Assembly: GCA_913051715.1 (NCBI GenBank)
Contig: CAJXCG010000002.1
Location: 1-56,504 of the forward strand
DNA: 56,504 bases
From: an uncultured Rhodobiaceae bacterium
Lineage (GTDB): Bacteria; Pseudomonadota; Alphaproteobacteria; RS24
Direction: 5' to 3'
Position numbers and translations under genes: made by a program. This document shows positions 1 through 9,010 of this stretch, in pieces; the stretch's first letter is position 1; each line of letters starts with the position of its first letter. The notes beneath the pieces were generated by a model, which saw only the letters and a list, made by a program, of their open reading frames with translations, did not search any database and was not told the origin of the DNA.

Positions 1-369
1 ACAGCACCGTTTTCCGGCATTCGCCACGAGGAACGCGTTTTTCTGGCGCATGCGATGGCCTATCGCCACGAGGTTGGCGGTGCTGAAGAAAAATACGGGC
101 CGCTTGATTTGTGCGAGTCCGACCGACGGTTGGCGCGGGCAATGGGGCTGAGTTTCCGGCTTGCCCATTCGCTATCGGCGTCCCTGCCGGGTGCTTTGCC
201 GATGACCCGAATAAGGGCCGGGCGTAATTATCTGACGCTCAAAATCGATCCCTCGCGGGCAGAGTTGATGGGGCCGATTATTTCCAAACGTCTGGCGGCC
301 GTTGCGGTCGAACTTGACTTGAAACCGCGCGTGGAAATAACGCCGATTAAAGACCTATTGGTCGCGTGA
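1..369 (+). CDS. ppx: Exopolyphosphatase Ppx/GppA family, C-terminal part (5' truncated)
   Basis: The reading frame is open from the first base of the window, so the gene starts upstream. The 122 visible residues carry the HAMAYRHE segment and the ARAMGLSFRLAHSLS segment typical of the C-terminal helical domain of Ppx/GppA phosphatases, which release phosphate from polyphosphate or act on pppGpp. The catalytic N-terminal domains are outside the window. The following convergent rnd and then aspS match the ppx-rnd-aspS order known from alphaproteobacteria, which supports the call. The stop codon lies inside the 3' end of rnd (15 nt tail-to-tail overlap). Confidence 0.8.
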   Translation, partial: TAPFSGIRHEERVFLAHAMAYRHEVGGAEEKYGPLDLCESDRRLARAMGLSFRLAHSLSASLPGALPMTRIRAGRNYLTLKIDPSRAELMGPIISKRLAAVAVELDLKPRVEITPIKDLLVA

Positions 370-1515
370 TATCAGTACGACCGAATTATTTTCCGACGCC
401 AATGCCAGCTTGCCGTTTTTGAGCGCCAGCGCATAAGTGCCGAAAATTTCGTGGCGCCAGCCATGCATAGCAGGCACATCCGGCTCATCATCGCTGGCAA
501 TGCGTTCCAGATCGGCGACATTGGCTATCAGTTTCGGGGCAACGCCGGTTTCATCGCTGCGCTGCTTGAGCAGCACTTTCAAAAGGTCAACCAGCGTGCC
601 GATGCCCGGTTTGTTGACAATGGGCGGTTGCAAATCGGGCAGGGATTCCTTGTCCCGCTTGCGGCCGCGCGAAATTGCTTCAAGAAGCTCATCGGCATAT
701 TTGGAGTTTTCAAATCCGTTGGGAACGGCGCGTAATTTTGCCAGCGCCGATTTATGCTGGGGGGCTTGAATTGCAAGCTCGCGCAAGGCGTCGTCCTTCA
801 GCACCCGGTTGCGCGGCACATTACGTGTCTGCGCGGTGGCGTCGCGCCATTTTGCGACTTCGATCAGAACGCCCATCACATGCGGTCGCCGATCCTGAAA
901 CTTCAGTCTTTTCCAAGCATTTTCGGGATTTTGTTCATAGGTTTCGGGGTTCAGGAGAATTTCCATCTCTTCCTTGAGCCAGCTATAGCGTCCGTTTTTT
1001 TCCAGTTCCTCTTTGAGATAGCGATAGGCGCCGCGTAAATGCGTTACGTCAGCCAATGCGTAAGTCAGTTGCTTTGCCGATAAGGGGCGTCGCCCCCAAT
1101 CGGTAAATCGGCTGTCCTTGTCGATTTTGCCGCCGGTGGTTTTGCGGATGAGGGTTTCATATCCGACCGCATCGCCAAATCCACACACCATAGCGGCAAT
1201 TTGCGTGTCGATGGTCGGCGTGGGAATAATGCCAGCCTGTTTATGGAAAATTTCAATATCTTGGCGGCAGCCATGCATCACTTTGGTCACGTCGGGGTTT
1301 GCCAGCAAGTCGTAAAATGGCTGTAGGTCAATGCCTTCGGCCAGCGGGTCGATCATACCCTCAAAGCCGTCGCCCGCCGTTTGAATGAGGCAGAGTTTCG
1401 GCCAAAATGTATGTTCGCGGAGAAATTCCGTGTCGACCGTGATAAACTCGCATGTCGCGAGTGCGGTGCACAGATCTTCAAGCTCGGCTGTTTGTGTTAC
1501 CAAATTCATGGGCAT
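355..1515 (-). CDS. rnd: Ribonuclease D
   Basis: A 3'-5' exoribonuclease that trims the 3' ends of tRNA and other stable RNAs. The DEDDy exonuclease motifs are visible: DTEF (Asp28, Glu30), HGCRQDIEIF and YALADVTHL. An HRDC-type helical region follows in the C-terminal half. I place the start at the ATG at 1515 (386 aa), preceded by GAGG 11 nt upstream; the ATG at 1509 is an alternative. The frame stays open upstream to 1674, but that would run into aspS on the other strand, and the extra residues are not RNase D-like. It is divergent from aspS and overlaps the ppx stop. Confidence 0.92.
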   Translation of the reverse strand: MPMNLVTQTAELEDLCTALATCEFITVDTEFLREHTFWPKLCLIQTAGDGFEGMIDPLAEGIDLQPFYDLLANPDVTKVMHGCRQDIEIFHKQAGIIPTPTIDTQIAAMVCGFGDAVGYETLIRKTTGGKIDKDSRFTDWGRRPLSAKQLTYALADVTHLRGAYRYLKEELEKNGRYSWLKEEMEILLNPETYEQNPENAWKRLKFQDRRPHVMGVLIEVAKWRDATAQTRNVPRNRVLKDDALRELAIQAPQHKSALAKLRAVPNGFENSKYADELLEAISRGRKRDKESLPDLQPPIVNKPGIGTLVDLLKVLLKQRSDETGVAPKLIANVADLERIASDDEPDVPAMHGWRHEIFGTYALALKNGKLALASENNSVVLISRDQ

Positions 1516-1580
1516 TTTATAAAGAACCTCGACGCATTTGTCGCCATTTGAAAACGTCATTAGTTTCGCCGCACCAATGC

Positions 1581-1610
1581 TTGACAAATGCCCCCAAGCG
1601 GTGAATTTAT
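1581..1610 (+). promoter_or_regulatory. Probable aspS promoter
   Basis: A perfect -35 hexamer TTGACA (1581-1586) is followed 18 bp later by a weak -10, ATTTAT (1605-1610). Transcription would start about 25 nt before the aspS ATG. The geometry is good, but the -10 matches the consensus poorly. Confidence 0.4.
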
Positions 1611-1640
1611 GGCGCACATAATTCGAAAAGGGTAACCACC

Positions 1641-3440
1641 ATGCATCTGTACAGAACGCATACATGCGGGGCACTGCGCGCTGAAAATATCGACGAGCAC
1701 GTGCGCGTGTCCGGTTGGGTGCACCGCAAGCGGGATCATGGCGGGCTGTTATTCATTGATTTACGCGACCATTATGGTCTGACCCAGTTGGTTATTGAAC
1801 CCTCCAGTCCGCATTTTGCGCTGGCCGAACAAATTCGCGCCGAAAGCGTCATTCGCGCCGATGGTAAGGTGGTGGCGCGCGATGATGAGGCGCGCAATCC
1901 GAACCTGCCGACCGGCGATATCGAGGTGTATTTGTCCGAACTGGAAATTCTCTCCGAAACCGGCGACCTGCCGCTGCCTGTTTTTGGCGAGCCGGATTAC
2001 CCTGAAGATATTCGTTTACGCTACAGGTTCTTGGATTTGCGCCGCGATACGCTGCACCGCAATATTGTCTTGCGCTCTGATATTATCAGTTGGCTGCGCC
2101 AGCGCATGACGGCGGATGGTTTCCGCGAATATCAGACGCCGATTTTAACGGCTTCCAGTCCTGAAGGCGCGCGTGATTTTCTGGTGCCCTCGCGCATGCA
2201 TCCGGGGAAGTTTTATGCTCTGCCGCAAGCGCCGCAGCAGTTTAAGCAGCTGTTAATGGTGGCAGGTTTTGACCGGTATTTTCAAATTGCGCCGTGCTTT
2301 CGAGACGAAGACGCGCGCGCCGACCGCTCGCCGGGTGAGTTCTATCAGCTTGATCTTGAGATGAGTTTTGTGACGCAGGAAGACGTTTTTGCCTGTGTCG
2401 AGCCGGTATTGCGCGATGTGTTTCAAGCCTTTGGCAATGGCAAGCGGGTGACGGAAAATTTCCCGCGTATTCCGTATGCAGAAGCCATGCAGAAATACGG
2501 GTCCGACAAGCCCGACTTGCGTATTCCCATCGAAATGCAGGATGTGACCCCGGCATTTGACGGATCGGACTTCAAGATTTTCGCCAATATGATTGCCAAG
2601 GATGAGCGGGTGCGCGTATGGGCTATTCCGGCGAAAACCGGCGGCAGCCGTGCATTTTGCGACCGCATGAACAGCTGGGCTCAAGGCGAAGGTCAACCCG
2701 GGTTGGGCTATATCTTTTTCCGCGACGGCGAAGGCGCCGGCCCTCTTGCCAAAAATATCGGTGCCGAGCGCACCGAGCAAATCAGAAGCCAGCTGGGGTT
2801 GGAAGACGGTGATGCGGTGTTTTTCTGCGCCGGTGTACCAAAAGCCTTTGCCGAATTTGCCGGGCGCGCGCGCAACCGAATTGGCATGGAACTTGAGCTG
2901 ATCGATGCCGACCAGTTTGCGTTTTGTTGGATTGTTGATTTCCCGATGTTTGAAACCGACGAAACCACCGGCAAGCTGGATTTCTCGCATAACCCGTTTT
3001 CAATGCCGCAAGGCGGCATGGAAGCGCTGGAGACCCAAGACCCGCTGGATATTCTTGGCTACCAATATGACATTGTTTGCAATGGTATTGAGTTGTCATC
3101 CGGTGCCATTCGGAACCACAAGCCGGAGATTATGCTCAAAGCATTTGCCATTGCTGGCTATGACGCCGAAATTGTCGAGCAGGAATTTGGCGGCATGTTG
3201 AATGCATTCAGGTTTGGCGCGCCGCCCCATGGCGGCATCGCCCCGGGTGTTGACCGCATTGTGATGTTGCTGGCCGAACAGGAAAACTTGCGCGAGGTGG
3301 TGGCATTTCCGATGAACCAGCAAGCCGAAGACTTGTTGATGCAAGCCCCGGCACCTGTGTCCAATGCCCAGCTGCGCGAATTGCACATCAGGCCCAATTT
3401 GCCGAAAACGACAAGCGGCGAGGAACCGACAAAAGAATAA
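1641..3440 (+). CDS. aspS: Aspartyl-tRNA synthetase
   Basis: Class II aminoacyl-tRNA synthetase of 599 aa, the usual bacterial length. The order is an N-terminal OB anticodon-binding domain (residues 1-105), a catalytic core with motif 2 [10 protein letters not shown] (about 220), the bacterial GAD insertion, and motif 3 [10 protein letters not shown] (about 530). The ATG at 1641 has an AAAGGG ribosome site. The anticodon domain carries the sequence DHGG with His33, which corresponds to the histidine of non-discriminating AspRS that charges both tRNA-Asp and tRNA-Asn. The second marker position, Gly in those enzymes, seems to be Glu here (RDDEARNPN), so its specificity is open. It is divergent from rnd. 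Confidence 0.96.
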   Translation: MHLYRTHTCGALRAENIDEHVRVSGWVHRKRDHGGLLFIDLRDHYGLTQLVIEPSSPHFALAEQIRAESVIRADGKVVARDDEARNPNLPTGDIEVYLSELEILSETGDLPLPVFGEPDYPEDIRLRYRFLDLRRDTLHRNIVLRSDIISWLRQRMTADGFREYQTPILTASSPEGARDFLVPSRMHPGKFYALPQAPQQFKQLLMVAGFDRYFQIAPCFRDEDARADRSPGEFYQLDLEMSFVTQEDVFACVEPVLRDVFQAFGNGKRVTENFPRIPYAEAMQKYGSDKPDLRIPIEMQDVTPAFDGSDFKIFANMIAKDERVRVWAIPAKTGGSRAFCDRMNSWAQGEGQPGLGYIFFRDGEGAGPLAKNIGAERTEQIRSQLGLEDGDAVFFCAGVPKAFAEFAGRARNRIGMELELIDADQFAFCWIVDFPMFETDETTGKLDFSHNPFSMPQGGMEALETQDPLDILGYQYDIVCNGIELSSGAIRNHKPEIMLKAFAIAGYDAEIVEQEFGGMLNAFRFGAPPHGGIAPGVDRIVMLLAEQENLREVVAFPMNQQAEDLLMQAPAPVSNAQLRELHIRPNLPKTTSGEEPTKE

Positions 3441-3536
3441 CGCGCGCACTGGATTTGAGAGCGTGGCGGTGTCATATTGACGAGAGTTCGCTGGGGCAGG
3501 TGGTTGATGGCCGCACTCAGCAAGACGGAGAATAAC

Positions 3537-3923
3537 ATGCAGTTTTTGCGGATACTTTTTACTTGGTGGCACAGCCAGACACTCGGCACAGCCTTGACGA
3601 CGTGGCGTCACGGCGAATTGGTCGGCATGGATGAACAGGGCAACCGCTATTATCGGGACAAAAACGGCAAATCGATAAATGGAAAAGCGCGCCGTTGGGT
3701 GGTGTACAATGGCGATGTGGAAGCCACACGCGTGCCCCCCGAATGGCATGGCTGGTTGCATTATACGGTCGATGAAACCCCCGAAGAGGCAAATTTCGAC
3801 AGGCGCGACTGGCACCAGCCGCATCGCGCGAACCAGACCGGCACGCCCAATGCACACCGTCCCGCCGGACAAGACGATGCGGCATCGCATCGCGCGGGCT
3901 ATGGGTCGTGGTCGCCGGAATAG
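3537..3923 (+). CDS. NADH:ubiquinone oxidoreductase accessory subunit NDUFA12 family
   Basis: A 128 aa homologue of the mitochondrial complex I subunit NDUFA12 (B17.2), which in bacteria is confined mainly to alphaproteobacteria. Family features are LFTWWHSQTLGT at the N terminus, LVGMDEQGNRYYRDK and the segment ending in PPEWHGWLHY. The ATG at 3537 has a GGAG site 6 nt upstream. It is encoded away from the nuo operon, next to mlaD and a DUF2155 gene, an arrangement I recognise from other alphaproteobacteria. The C terminus is low in complexity and rich in His, Ala and Gly. The role is inferred from the family: peripheral stabilisation or assembly of complex I. Confidence 0.9.
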   Translation: MQFLRILFTWWHSQTLGTALTTWRHGELVGMDEQGNRYYRDKNGKSINGKARRWVVYNGDVEATRVPPEWHGWLHYTVDETPEEANFDRRDWHQPHRANQTGTPNAHRPAGQDDAASHRAGYGSWSPE

Positions 3924-3953
3924 ACCGCCATCGCCGGTACAGGAGAAGCAGAG

Positions 3954-4415
3954 ATGAAAGATAATCTTGTCGAAACCTTGGTCGGCTTTGGCGTTATTGT
4001 GATCGCCGCGATATTCGTGATTTACGGATATTCGGTCACGGACGGGGCCAGTGGGGACGGGTATGTCGTGTCGGCGGAGTTTGATCGCGTCGACGGGTTG
4101 ACGATTGGCGGCGATGTCCGCATGTCGGGGATCAAAATCGGAACGGTGACGGACCTCGCGCTCGACACGCAGTCTTACGCTGCAAAAGTTTCCATGATTA
4201 TCGGCAGCGAGATCGATCTGCCGGACGATACCAGCGCAAAAATTACCAGCGAAGGGCTGCTCGGCGGAAATTATATTTCTCTGTCCGCCGGCGGCAGCGA
4301 AGACATGCTGTCGGACGGCGATGAAATTCTTTATACGCAAGGGTCGGTTGACCTCATTGGGCTTGTAAGCCAGGCTTTGTTCAGCGCGGGTGATCAGCAA
4401 AGTGATACGCAATAG
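3954..4415 (+). CDS. mlaD: Outer-membrane lipid asymmetry protein MlaD
   Basis: Substrate-binding MCE-domain protein of the Mla phospholipid transporter, 153 aa. One N-terminal membrane segment (about residues 8-27) anchors a single periplasmic MCE domain with the typical VDGLTIGGDVRMSGIKIGTV core and the EGLLGGNYISLS segment. The ATG at 3954 has an AGGAG site. MlaD normally works with MlaE and MlaF; these are not in the window, so this copy is detached from its ABC partners. It follows the NDUFA12 gene by 30 nt and overlaps the next gene by 26 nt, so the three are probably co-transcribed. Confidence 0.92.
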   Translation: MKDNLVETLVGFGVIVIAAIFVIYGYSVTDGASGDGYVVSAEFDRVDGLTIGGDVRMSGIKIGTVTDLALDTQSYAAKVSMIIGSEIDLPDDTSAKITSEGLLGGNYISLSAGGSEDMLSDGDEILYTQGSVDLIGLVSQALFSAGDQQSDTQ

Positions 4416-4983
4416 TTTCGGCTGCGGCGTTGTCGTTGCCCTGTTTATTTCGAGCGCCACCGCGCAGGAGGTTGAGCCTCCCGCACTGCCGGTGCCACCA
4501 CCTGTGCCGCTCATTCTCGACCAAGAAGGCGTCACGCTGGAATTCGACCGTGGCTATCCCCCCGCCGAGGCGCTTGAAACTGACGACGATGCGTCATTGT
4601 CGGTTTTTGATGTACCCTTGCTTGAAATTCCGCGCGAAGCCGATGCGGAGGAAGACGACGTCATGCGAATTGGCAGCTTCAGCCTGCTCAATAAGGTGAC
4701 GGCAAAACTGCGTCCGGTAGAGATGACGCTGGGGGAGCCAACGGATATTGGGTCGTTGCGCGTGATTATGCGCGATTGCATTTCAACGCCGCCCGAAGAG
4801 CCGCCGGAAACCAAAGTTTTTCTCGAGGTTTTTGAATATAAAGCCGGGTTCGAGAACCGGGTTTTTTCCGGCTGGATGTTCGCCTCCAGCCCCGGCATAA
4901 ACGGGCTTGAACACGCCGTTTACGATTTGTGGCCGACGGCGTGCAAAACCTCCACGGGCGAAAGATTTACCGGCATTAGATGA
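4390..4983 (+). CDS. DUF2155 domain protein, secreted
   Basis: A 197 aa protein with a probable signal peptide (positively charged start, then FGCGVVVALFISSATAQ), a Pro-rich linker and a C-terminal DUF2155 domain (VTAKLRPVEMTLGEPTDIGSL, and FSGWMFASSPGINGLEHAVYDLW near the end). The function is not known; the family is found in alphaproteobacteria. The start is GTG at 4390, inside the end of mlaD, giving a 26 nt overlap and likely translational coupling; GTG at 4402 is an alternative. The last 64 nt overlap aat on the opposite strand. Confidence 0.85.
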   Translation: MISKVIRNSFGCGVVVALFISSATAQEVEPPALPVPPPVPLILDQEGVTLEFDRGYPPAEALETDDDASLSVFDVPLLEIPREADAEEDDVMRIGSFSLLNKVTAKLRPVEMTLGEPTDIGSLRVIMRDCISTPPEEPPETKVFLEVFEYKAGFENRVFSGWMFASSPGINGLEHAVYDLWPTACKTSTGERFTGIR

Positions 4984-5585
4984 AAATCTGCATGTTGCGC
5001 CAGCGCGATTTGCAATTTTGCATGATAGGTGGCGCGCGGGATTTCGTGCAGCCCGAAGCGCGCCAAATGGTCGGTGGCAAACTGACAGTCGATTAAGCGG
5101 AAACCGGCATAACGGAGCCGCGCGACGAGATAGGTGAGGGCAATTTTGCTGGCATCGGTTTGGCGCGAGAACATGCTTTCGCCGAAAAACGCGCCCGCGA
5201 TACACACGCCGTAAAGCCCGCCGACCAAACGCGCGCCCGCCCAAGATTCGACGCTGTGGGCATAGCCCATACGGTGCAGTTTGCAATAAGCCGACAAAAT
5301 CTCATCGTTGATCCAGCTCGACGGTCGGTTGTCGGCCGGGCTGCGGCATGCCTCGATGGTCTGCCTGAAATCGGTGTCGATGCGGATGTCGAACGGAGCT
5401 TGGCGAATGGTGCGCGCAAGACGACGGGGTACGTGAAAGCCCTCCAACGGCATGATGCCGCGCATATGCGGGTCGACCCAGAACGTGTGAGGGTCGTCCA
5501 CCGCGTCAGACATGGGAAAAAGGCCCTGCCGATAGGCATGAATAATGAGTTCGGGTGTCAGATGGGGGTCAGCCGAAGCGCTCAC
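4920..5585 (-). CDS. aat: Leucyl/phenylalanyl-tRNA--protein transferase
   Basis: A 221 aa enzyme that adds Leu or Phe from tRNA to N-terminal Lys or Arg of proteins and so marks them for ClpS/ClpAP degradation. Family signatures are AYRQGLFPMSD, the FWVDPHMRGIMPLE segment, SVESWAGARLVGGLYGV and GAFFGESMFSR. The start is a GTG whose last two bases form the start of the accC stop codon (GTGA overlap at 5582-5585), which suggests translational coupling. The 3' end overlaps the convergent DUF2155 gene. Confidence 0.95.
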   Translation of the reverse strand: MSASADPHLTPELIIHAYRQGLFPMSDAVDDPHTFWVDPHMRGIMPLEGFHVPRRLARTIRQAPFDIRIDTDFRQTIEACRSPADNRPSSWINDEILSAYCKLHRMGYAHSVESWAGARLVGGLYGVCIAGAFFGESMFSRQTDASKIALTYLVARLRYAGFRLIDCQFATDHLARFGLHEIPRATYHAKLQIALAQHADFHLMPVNLSPVEVLHAVGHKS

Positions 5586-6931
5586 GCCGTGCCGTCGCGT
5601 TCAAGAAAATTCTCTAGCCAGTGAATGTCATAATCGGCGTTTTGGAAGTCTTCATTTTCCAGCAAATCTTCGAACAGCGGCAGCGTGGTTTCGACCCCGT
5701 CAATGGCACATTCATACAGCGCGCGATACAGCCGCATCAGACAGTCCTTGCGGTCGGCACCATGCACAATCAATTTGCCGATTAAGCTGTCGTAAAACGG
5801 CGGTATCGCATAGCCGGCATAAACCGCACTATCCATACGCACCCCAAGCCCGCCCGGAGGGTGGTAGGTCTGAATGACGCCCGGTGACGGCATGAAGCTG
5901 CGCGGGTTTTCGGCATTGATACGACATTCGATGGCGTGGCCTTCCAGTGTCAAATCGTCTTGGGAAAAGCTCAACCGTTCGCCATTGGCGATTCTGATTT
6001 GCTCACGCACGAGGTCGACGCCGGTAATCATTTCCGTAACGGGATGCTCGACCTGCAGCCGCGTATTCATTTCGATAAAATAAAATTCGCCGTTCTCATA
6101 TAGGAATTCGACCGTGCCGACCCCCAAATATTGCATGCCTTCCATGGCGTCGGTAACGATTTTGCCAATCGCGGCGCGCGCGGCAGTGTCCAGCACCATG
6201 GACGGGGCTTCTTCCAGAACCTTTTGGTGGCGACGCTGCAACGAACAGTCGCGCTCGCCCAGATGCACAGCATTGCCATGCGCGTCGCACGCGACCTGAA
6301 TTTCAATGTGGCGCGGTTTTTCGAGATATTTTTCGATATAGACGGCATCGTCGCCAAAGGCGGCTTTGGCCTCGCTGCGCGCGGTGGTGAAGGCTTCGCC
6401 CAATTCGTCTTCGCTGCGCGCGATTTTCATGCCGCGCCCGCCGCCGCCCGAGGCGGCCTTTACCAGCACCGGAAAGCCCATATCGCGGGCTATTGCAAGC
6501 GCGTCTTCGCCGGTTTTCACTTCGCCGTCTGAGCCCGGAACCACCGGAATACCCAGTTCAATGGCTTTGGCTTTGGCCGCTATTTTGTCGCCCATCAGTC
6601 GAATATGGTCTGCTTTCGGGCCGATAAAACAAATATTATGAGCGTCCAGAATGTCAGCGAATTTCGCGTTTTCTGACAAAAACCCGTAGCCCGGATGCAC
6701 CGCATCGGCACCGGTAATTTCGCATGCGGCGATGATGGCAGGAATACTCAAATAGCTTTGCGCCGCCGATGGCGGGCCGATGCAGACGCTCTCATCGGCA
6801 AGGTGAACATGCATGGCATCTTCATCCGCCGTGGAGTGAACGGCGACGGATTGAATACCCATTTCCCGACAGGCGCGGATGACGCGCAAGGCAATTTCGC
6901 CGCGATTGGCAATGAGGATTTTTGAGATCAT
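5582..6931 (-). CDS. accC: Acetyl-CoA carboxylase, biotin carboxylase subunit
   Basis: A 449 aa ATP-grasp enzyme that carboxylates the biotin on AccB, the first half of malonyl-CoA synthesis. Visible features are the N-terminal ILIANRGEIALRVIRACRE, the glycine-rich ATP loop (KAASGGGGRGMKIA), HLGERDCSLQRRHQK and the catalytic EMNTRLQVEHPVTE segment. It starts at the ATG at 6931, 3 nt after the accB stop. The length is normal and the biotin carrier is not fused, so this is the multi-subunit acetyl-CoA carboxylase form. Order: aroQ-accB-accC-aat. Confidence 0.97.
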   Translation of the reverse strand: MISKILIANRGEIALRVIRACREMGIQSVAVHSTADEDAMHVHLADESVCIGPPSAAQSYLSIPAIIAACEITGADAVHPGYGFLSENAKFADILDAHNICFIGPKADHIRLMGDKIAAKAKAIELGIPVVPGSDGEVKTGEDALAIARDMGFPVLVKAASGGGGRGMKIARSEDELGEAFTTARSEAKAAFGDDAVYIEKYLEKPRHIEIQVACDAHGNAVHLGERDCSLQRRHQKVLEEAPSMVLDTAARAAIGKIVTDAMEGMQYLGVGTVEFLYENGEFYFIEMNTRLQVEHPVTEMITGVDLVREQIRIANGERLSFSQDDLTLEGHAIECRINAENPRSFMPSPGVIQTYHPPGGLGVRMDSAVYAGYAIPPFYDSLIGKLIVHGADRKDCLMRLYRALYECAIDGVETTLPLFEDLLENEDFQNADYDIHWLENFLERDGTA

Positions 6932-6934
6932 GGT

Positions 6935-7399
6935 TTATTCAATAATGACCAAGGGCTGGTCGAATTCGACCGGCTGTTCGTTTTGTACAATAATCTGGGT
7001 GACTTTACCGGCGCGCGGCGCGGTAATCGGGTTCATGGTTTTCATGGCTTCCACGATAAGCAAGGTCTGGCCCTCGCTCACCATGTCCCCGACTTTTATA
7101 AAGGCGGCGGCACCGGGTTCGGGCGACAAATAGGCCGTGCCGACCATGGGCGACTTGACGGCACCGGGATGGATTGCCGGATCTTCCGGCGCTGCCTCAC
7201 CGGCTGCCTCGCTTGGGGCTTCGGCGGGTGCGGCTTGCGGGGCGTTGACGGGCGCGGGCACATAAGCGGTGGTTTGGCCCCCGGAACGGGCGACTTTTAT
7301 ACGCATGCCGCCGCTCTCAATCTCAATCTCGGTCAGACTGGTTGTGTTGAGTAATTCTGCGAGATCTTTGATCACCTGACTGTCGGGAAGTTTTGCCAT
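6935..7399 (-). CDS. accB: Acetyl-CoA carboxylase, biotin carboxyl carrier protein
   Basis: A 154 aa carrier that shuttles carboxybiotin between AccC and the carboxyltransferase. An N-terminal helical segment ([20 protein letters not shown]) is followed by an Ala/Pro/Glu-rich linker and the C-terminal biotinyl domain with VEAMKTMN, where the Lys is the biotinylation site. The ATG at 7399 is chosen because AAGGGG lies 9 nt upstream; an in-frame TTG at 7408 falls within the spacer of that site. Confidence 0.96.
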   Translation of the reverse strand: MAKLPDSQVIKDLAELLNTTSLTEIEIESGGMRIKVARSGGQTTAYVPAPVNAPQAAPAEAPSEAAGEAAPEDPAIHPGAVKSPMVGTAYLSPEPGAAAFIKVGDMVSEGQTLLIVEAMKTMNPITAPRAGKVTQIIVQNEQPVEFDQPLVIIE

Positions 7400-7412
7400 G
7401 AATTTCAACCCC

Positions 7413-7856
7413 TTATTCCTTTATTTGAGATGCAAGCGCGTCGATGGCGAGAAGATATCCCTTCGGGCCAAGGCCGCAAATCACACCTTGAACGGTTGGC
7501 GATATGTAAGAATGTTGGCGAAACGGTTCGCGCGCAAAAATATTCGACAAGTGCACCTCAATGGCCGGAATTTCCAGCGCTTGAAGTGCATCGTGCAGGG
7601 CGATTGAGGTGTGCGTATAGGCTCCGGCATTGAGGATCAGGCCGCTGGCGGCGTGGCGCGCGCCTTGCACCATGTCGACCAAAGCGCCTTCGTCATTGCT
7701 TTGGTCGAATTTCAGTTCCAGATCATATTCGCCGAGGCGGGCGGCGCACATGCGCTCAATGTCGGCCAGCGTCGATGTGCCATATATTTCCGGCTCGCGT
7801 GAACCAAGTAGGTTAAGATTGGGCCCGTTAAGGATATGTATTGGTTTGGCAACCAA
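7413..7856 (-). CDS. aroQ: 3-dehydroquinate dehydratase, type II
   Basis: A 147 aa dodecameric-type dehydroquinase, third step of the shikimate pathway. The conserved [17 protein letters not shown] start, the [10 protein letters not shown] segment, [18 protein letters not shown] and the [17 protein letters not shown] region are all present, including the catalytic Tyr and His. Start is TTG at 7856 with GAGG 7 nt upstream. It stands first in a co-directional group with accB, accC and aat; linkage to accB is common in bacteria. Confidence 0.96.
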   Translation of the reverse strand: MVAKPIHILNGPNLNLLGSREPEIYGTSTLADIERMCAARLGEYDLELKFDQSNDEGALVDMVQGARHAASGLILNAGAYTHTSIALHDALQALEIPAIEVHLSNIFAREPFRQHSYISPTVQGVICGLGPKGYLLAIDALASQIKE

Positions 7857-8004
7857 GATATCACCTCGTCGTGTGGCGCGACCTGTGCAAAACCACGCCG
7901 TCTAGTCTTGGCAGTAACCGAGATTTGGATAAAGTGCAAGCCTAACCATAAGTTATCGGGCACAGAAGGCGAGATAAAAATGCGGCGAAGGGGCGGGTAA
8001 ACCT
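7857..8004. promoter_or_regulatory. Divergent aroQ / thiS promoter region
   Basis: A 148 bp gap between divergent genes that must hold both promoters. A possible minus-strand promoter is TTGCAC, 17 bp, TACTGC; a possible plus-strand one is TTGGAT, 16 bp, CATAAG. Both are weak. I looked for the conserved pieces of a TPP riboswitch before thiS and did not find them. Confidence 0.35.
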
Positions 8005-8208
8005 ATGAAAATAACGGTAAATGGCGAAGACCGGCACGTCGACGCGCCCCTGACTATCGCTGGCCTGCTGGCAAATTTGGGGATAGCGGGCGGCAAGGTG
8101 GCGATTGAACGTAATCTGGAAATTGTGCCGAAATCAGCCTATGACTCGATTGGGCTGAACGATGGCGACCGCATCGAAATTGTGCAGTTCATCGGAGGAG
8201 GCGCGTGA
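8005..8208 (+). CDS. thiS: Thiamine biosynthesis sulfur carrier ThiS
   Basis: A 67 aa ubiquitin-fold sulfur carrier that, as the C-terminal thiocarboxylate, gives sulfur to ThiG for the thiazole of thiamine. The MKITVNGE start, the [19 protein letters not shown] middle and the [12 protein letters not shown] end are typical. ATG at 8005 with GGGCGGG about 8 nt upstream. ThiS proteins normally end in a free GlyGly or GlyGlyGly; here one Ala follows (GGGA), which would have to be tolerated or removed before activation. It lies 13 nt before thiG. Confidence 0.93.
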   Translation: MKITVNGEDRHVDAPLTIAGLLANLGIAGGKVAIERNLEIVPKSAYDSIGLNDGDRIEIVQFIGGGA

Positions 8209-8221
8209 GGGTGAAACGGAT

Positions 8222-9010
8222 ATGACAAAACAGGCAAGCGACACAGACCCGCTGATTATTGCAAAGCGCGTGTTTTCCTCGCGGCTGATTATCGGGACGG
8301 GGAAATATAAAGATTATGCCGAAAACGCGGCCGCGGCCGAAGCATCGGGCGCAGAAATCGTGACCGTGGCCGTGCGGCGGGTGAACTTGTCCGACCCGTC
8401 TGCGCCGATGTTGGTGGATTATGTGAGCCCGGAAAAATACACATTTTTGCCCAATACGGCAGGGTGTTTTACGGGTGAGGATGCTGTGCGTACCTTAAGG
8501 CTGGCGCGCGAGGCGGGCGGCTGGTCATTGGTGAAATTGGAAGTGCTGGGCGATGAAAAAACGCTCTATCCAAACATGCCCGAAACGCTGCGCGCCGCCG
8601 AAATGCTCATCGGTGACGGCTTTGAGGTCATGGTGTATTGCAGCGATGACCCGATTATGGCGCGCGAACTGGAAGATATTGGTTGTTGTGCCATCATGCC
8701 GCTGGGCGCGCCCATCGGGTCGGGACTGGGCATTCAAAATCCGGTCAATATTCGCCTGATCGTCGAACAGGCGAATGTGCCCGTGCTGGTCGATGCCGGT
8801 GTTGGCACCGCGTCGGATGCCGCCGTGGCAATGGAACTTGGTTGCGACGGGGTATTGATGAATACAGCGATTGCCGAAGCGCAAGATCCGCTGCGGATGG
8901 CGCGCGCCATGCGCCATGCCGTTATCGCGGGGCGCGAGGCCTATTTGGCGGGTCGCATGGGCAAGCGCCTTTATGCCGACCCCAGTTCACCGCTTGCCGG
9001 ATTGATTTAA
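8222..9010 (+). CDS. thiG: Thiazole synthase ThiG
   Basis: A 262 aa TIM-barrel enzyme that builds the thiazole phosphate from deoxyxylulose phosphate, dehydroglycine and ThiS-thiocarboxylate. Key segments are [31 protein letters not shown] (the Lys that forms the Schiff base), [14 protein letters not shown] and [19 protein letters not shown]. The ATG at 8222 is preceded by GAGGG; the frame is open further upstream, but those residues overlap thiS and are not ThiG-like. thiO, thiE and thiC are not in the window. The stop TAA overlaps the stop of the opposite dsbA-like gene within the sequence TTAA. Confidence 0.96.
   Translation: MTKQASDTDPLIIAKRVFSSRLIIGTGKYKDYAENAAAAEASGAEIVTVAVRRVNLSDPSAPMLVDYVSPEKYTFLPNTAGCFTGEDAVRTLRLAREAGGWSLVKLEVLGDEKTLYPNMPETLRAAEMLIGDGFEVMVYCSDDPIMARELEDIGCCAIMPLGAPIGSGLGIQNPVNIRLIVEQANVPVLVDAGVGTASDAAVAMELGCDGVLMNTAIAEAQDPLRMARAMRHAVIAGREAYLAGRMGKRLYADPSSPLAGLI

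Noticed and set aside
3096-4535. 479-codon minus-strand open frame opposite aspS, NDUFA12 and mlaD
   Set aside because: Covers three confident genes in antisense; no domain, low-complexity composition.
7857-8004. TPP riboswitch before thiS-thiG
   Set aside because: Expected from the pathway, but the conserved thi-box elements (CTGAGA and the following ACCTGA-type helix) are absent.
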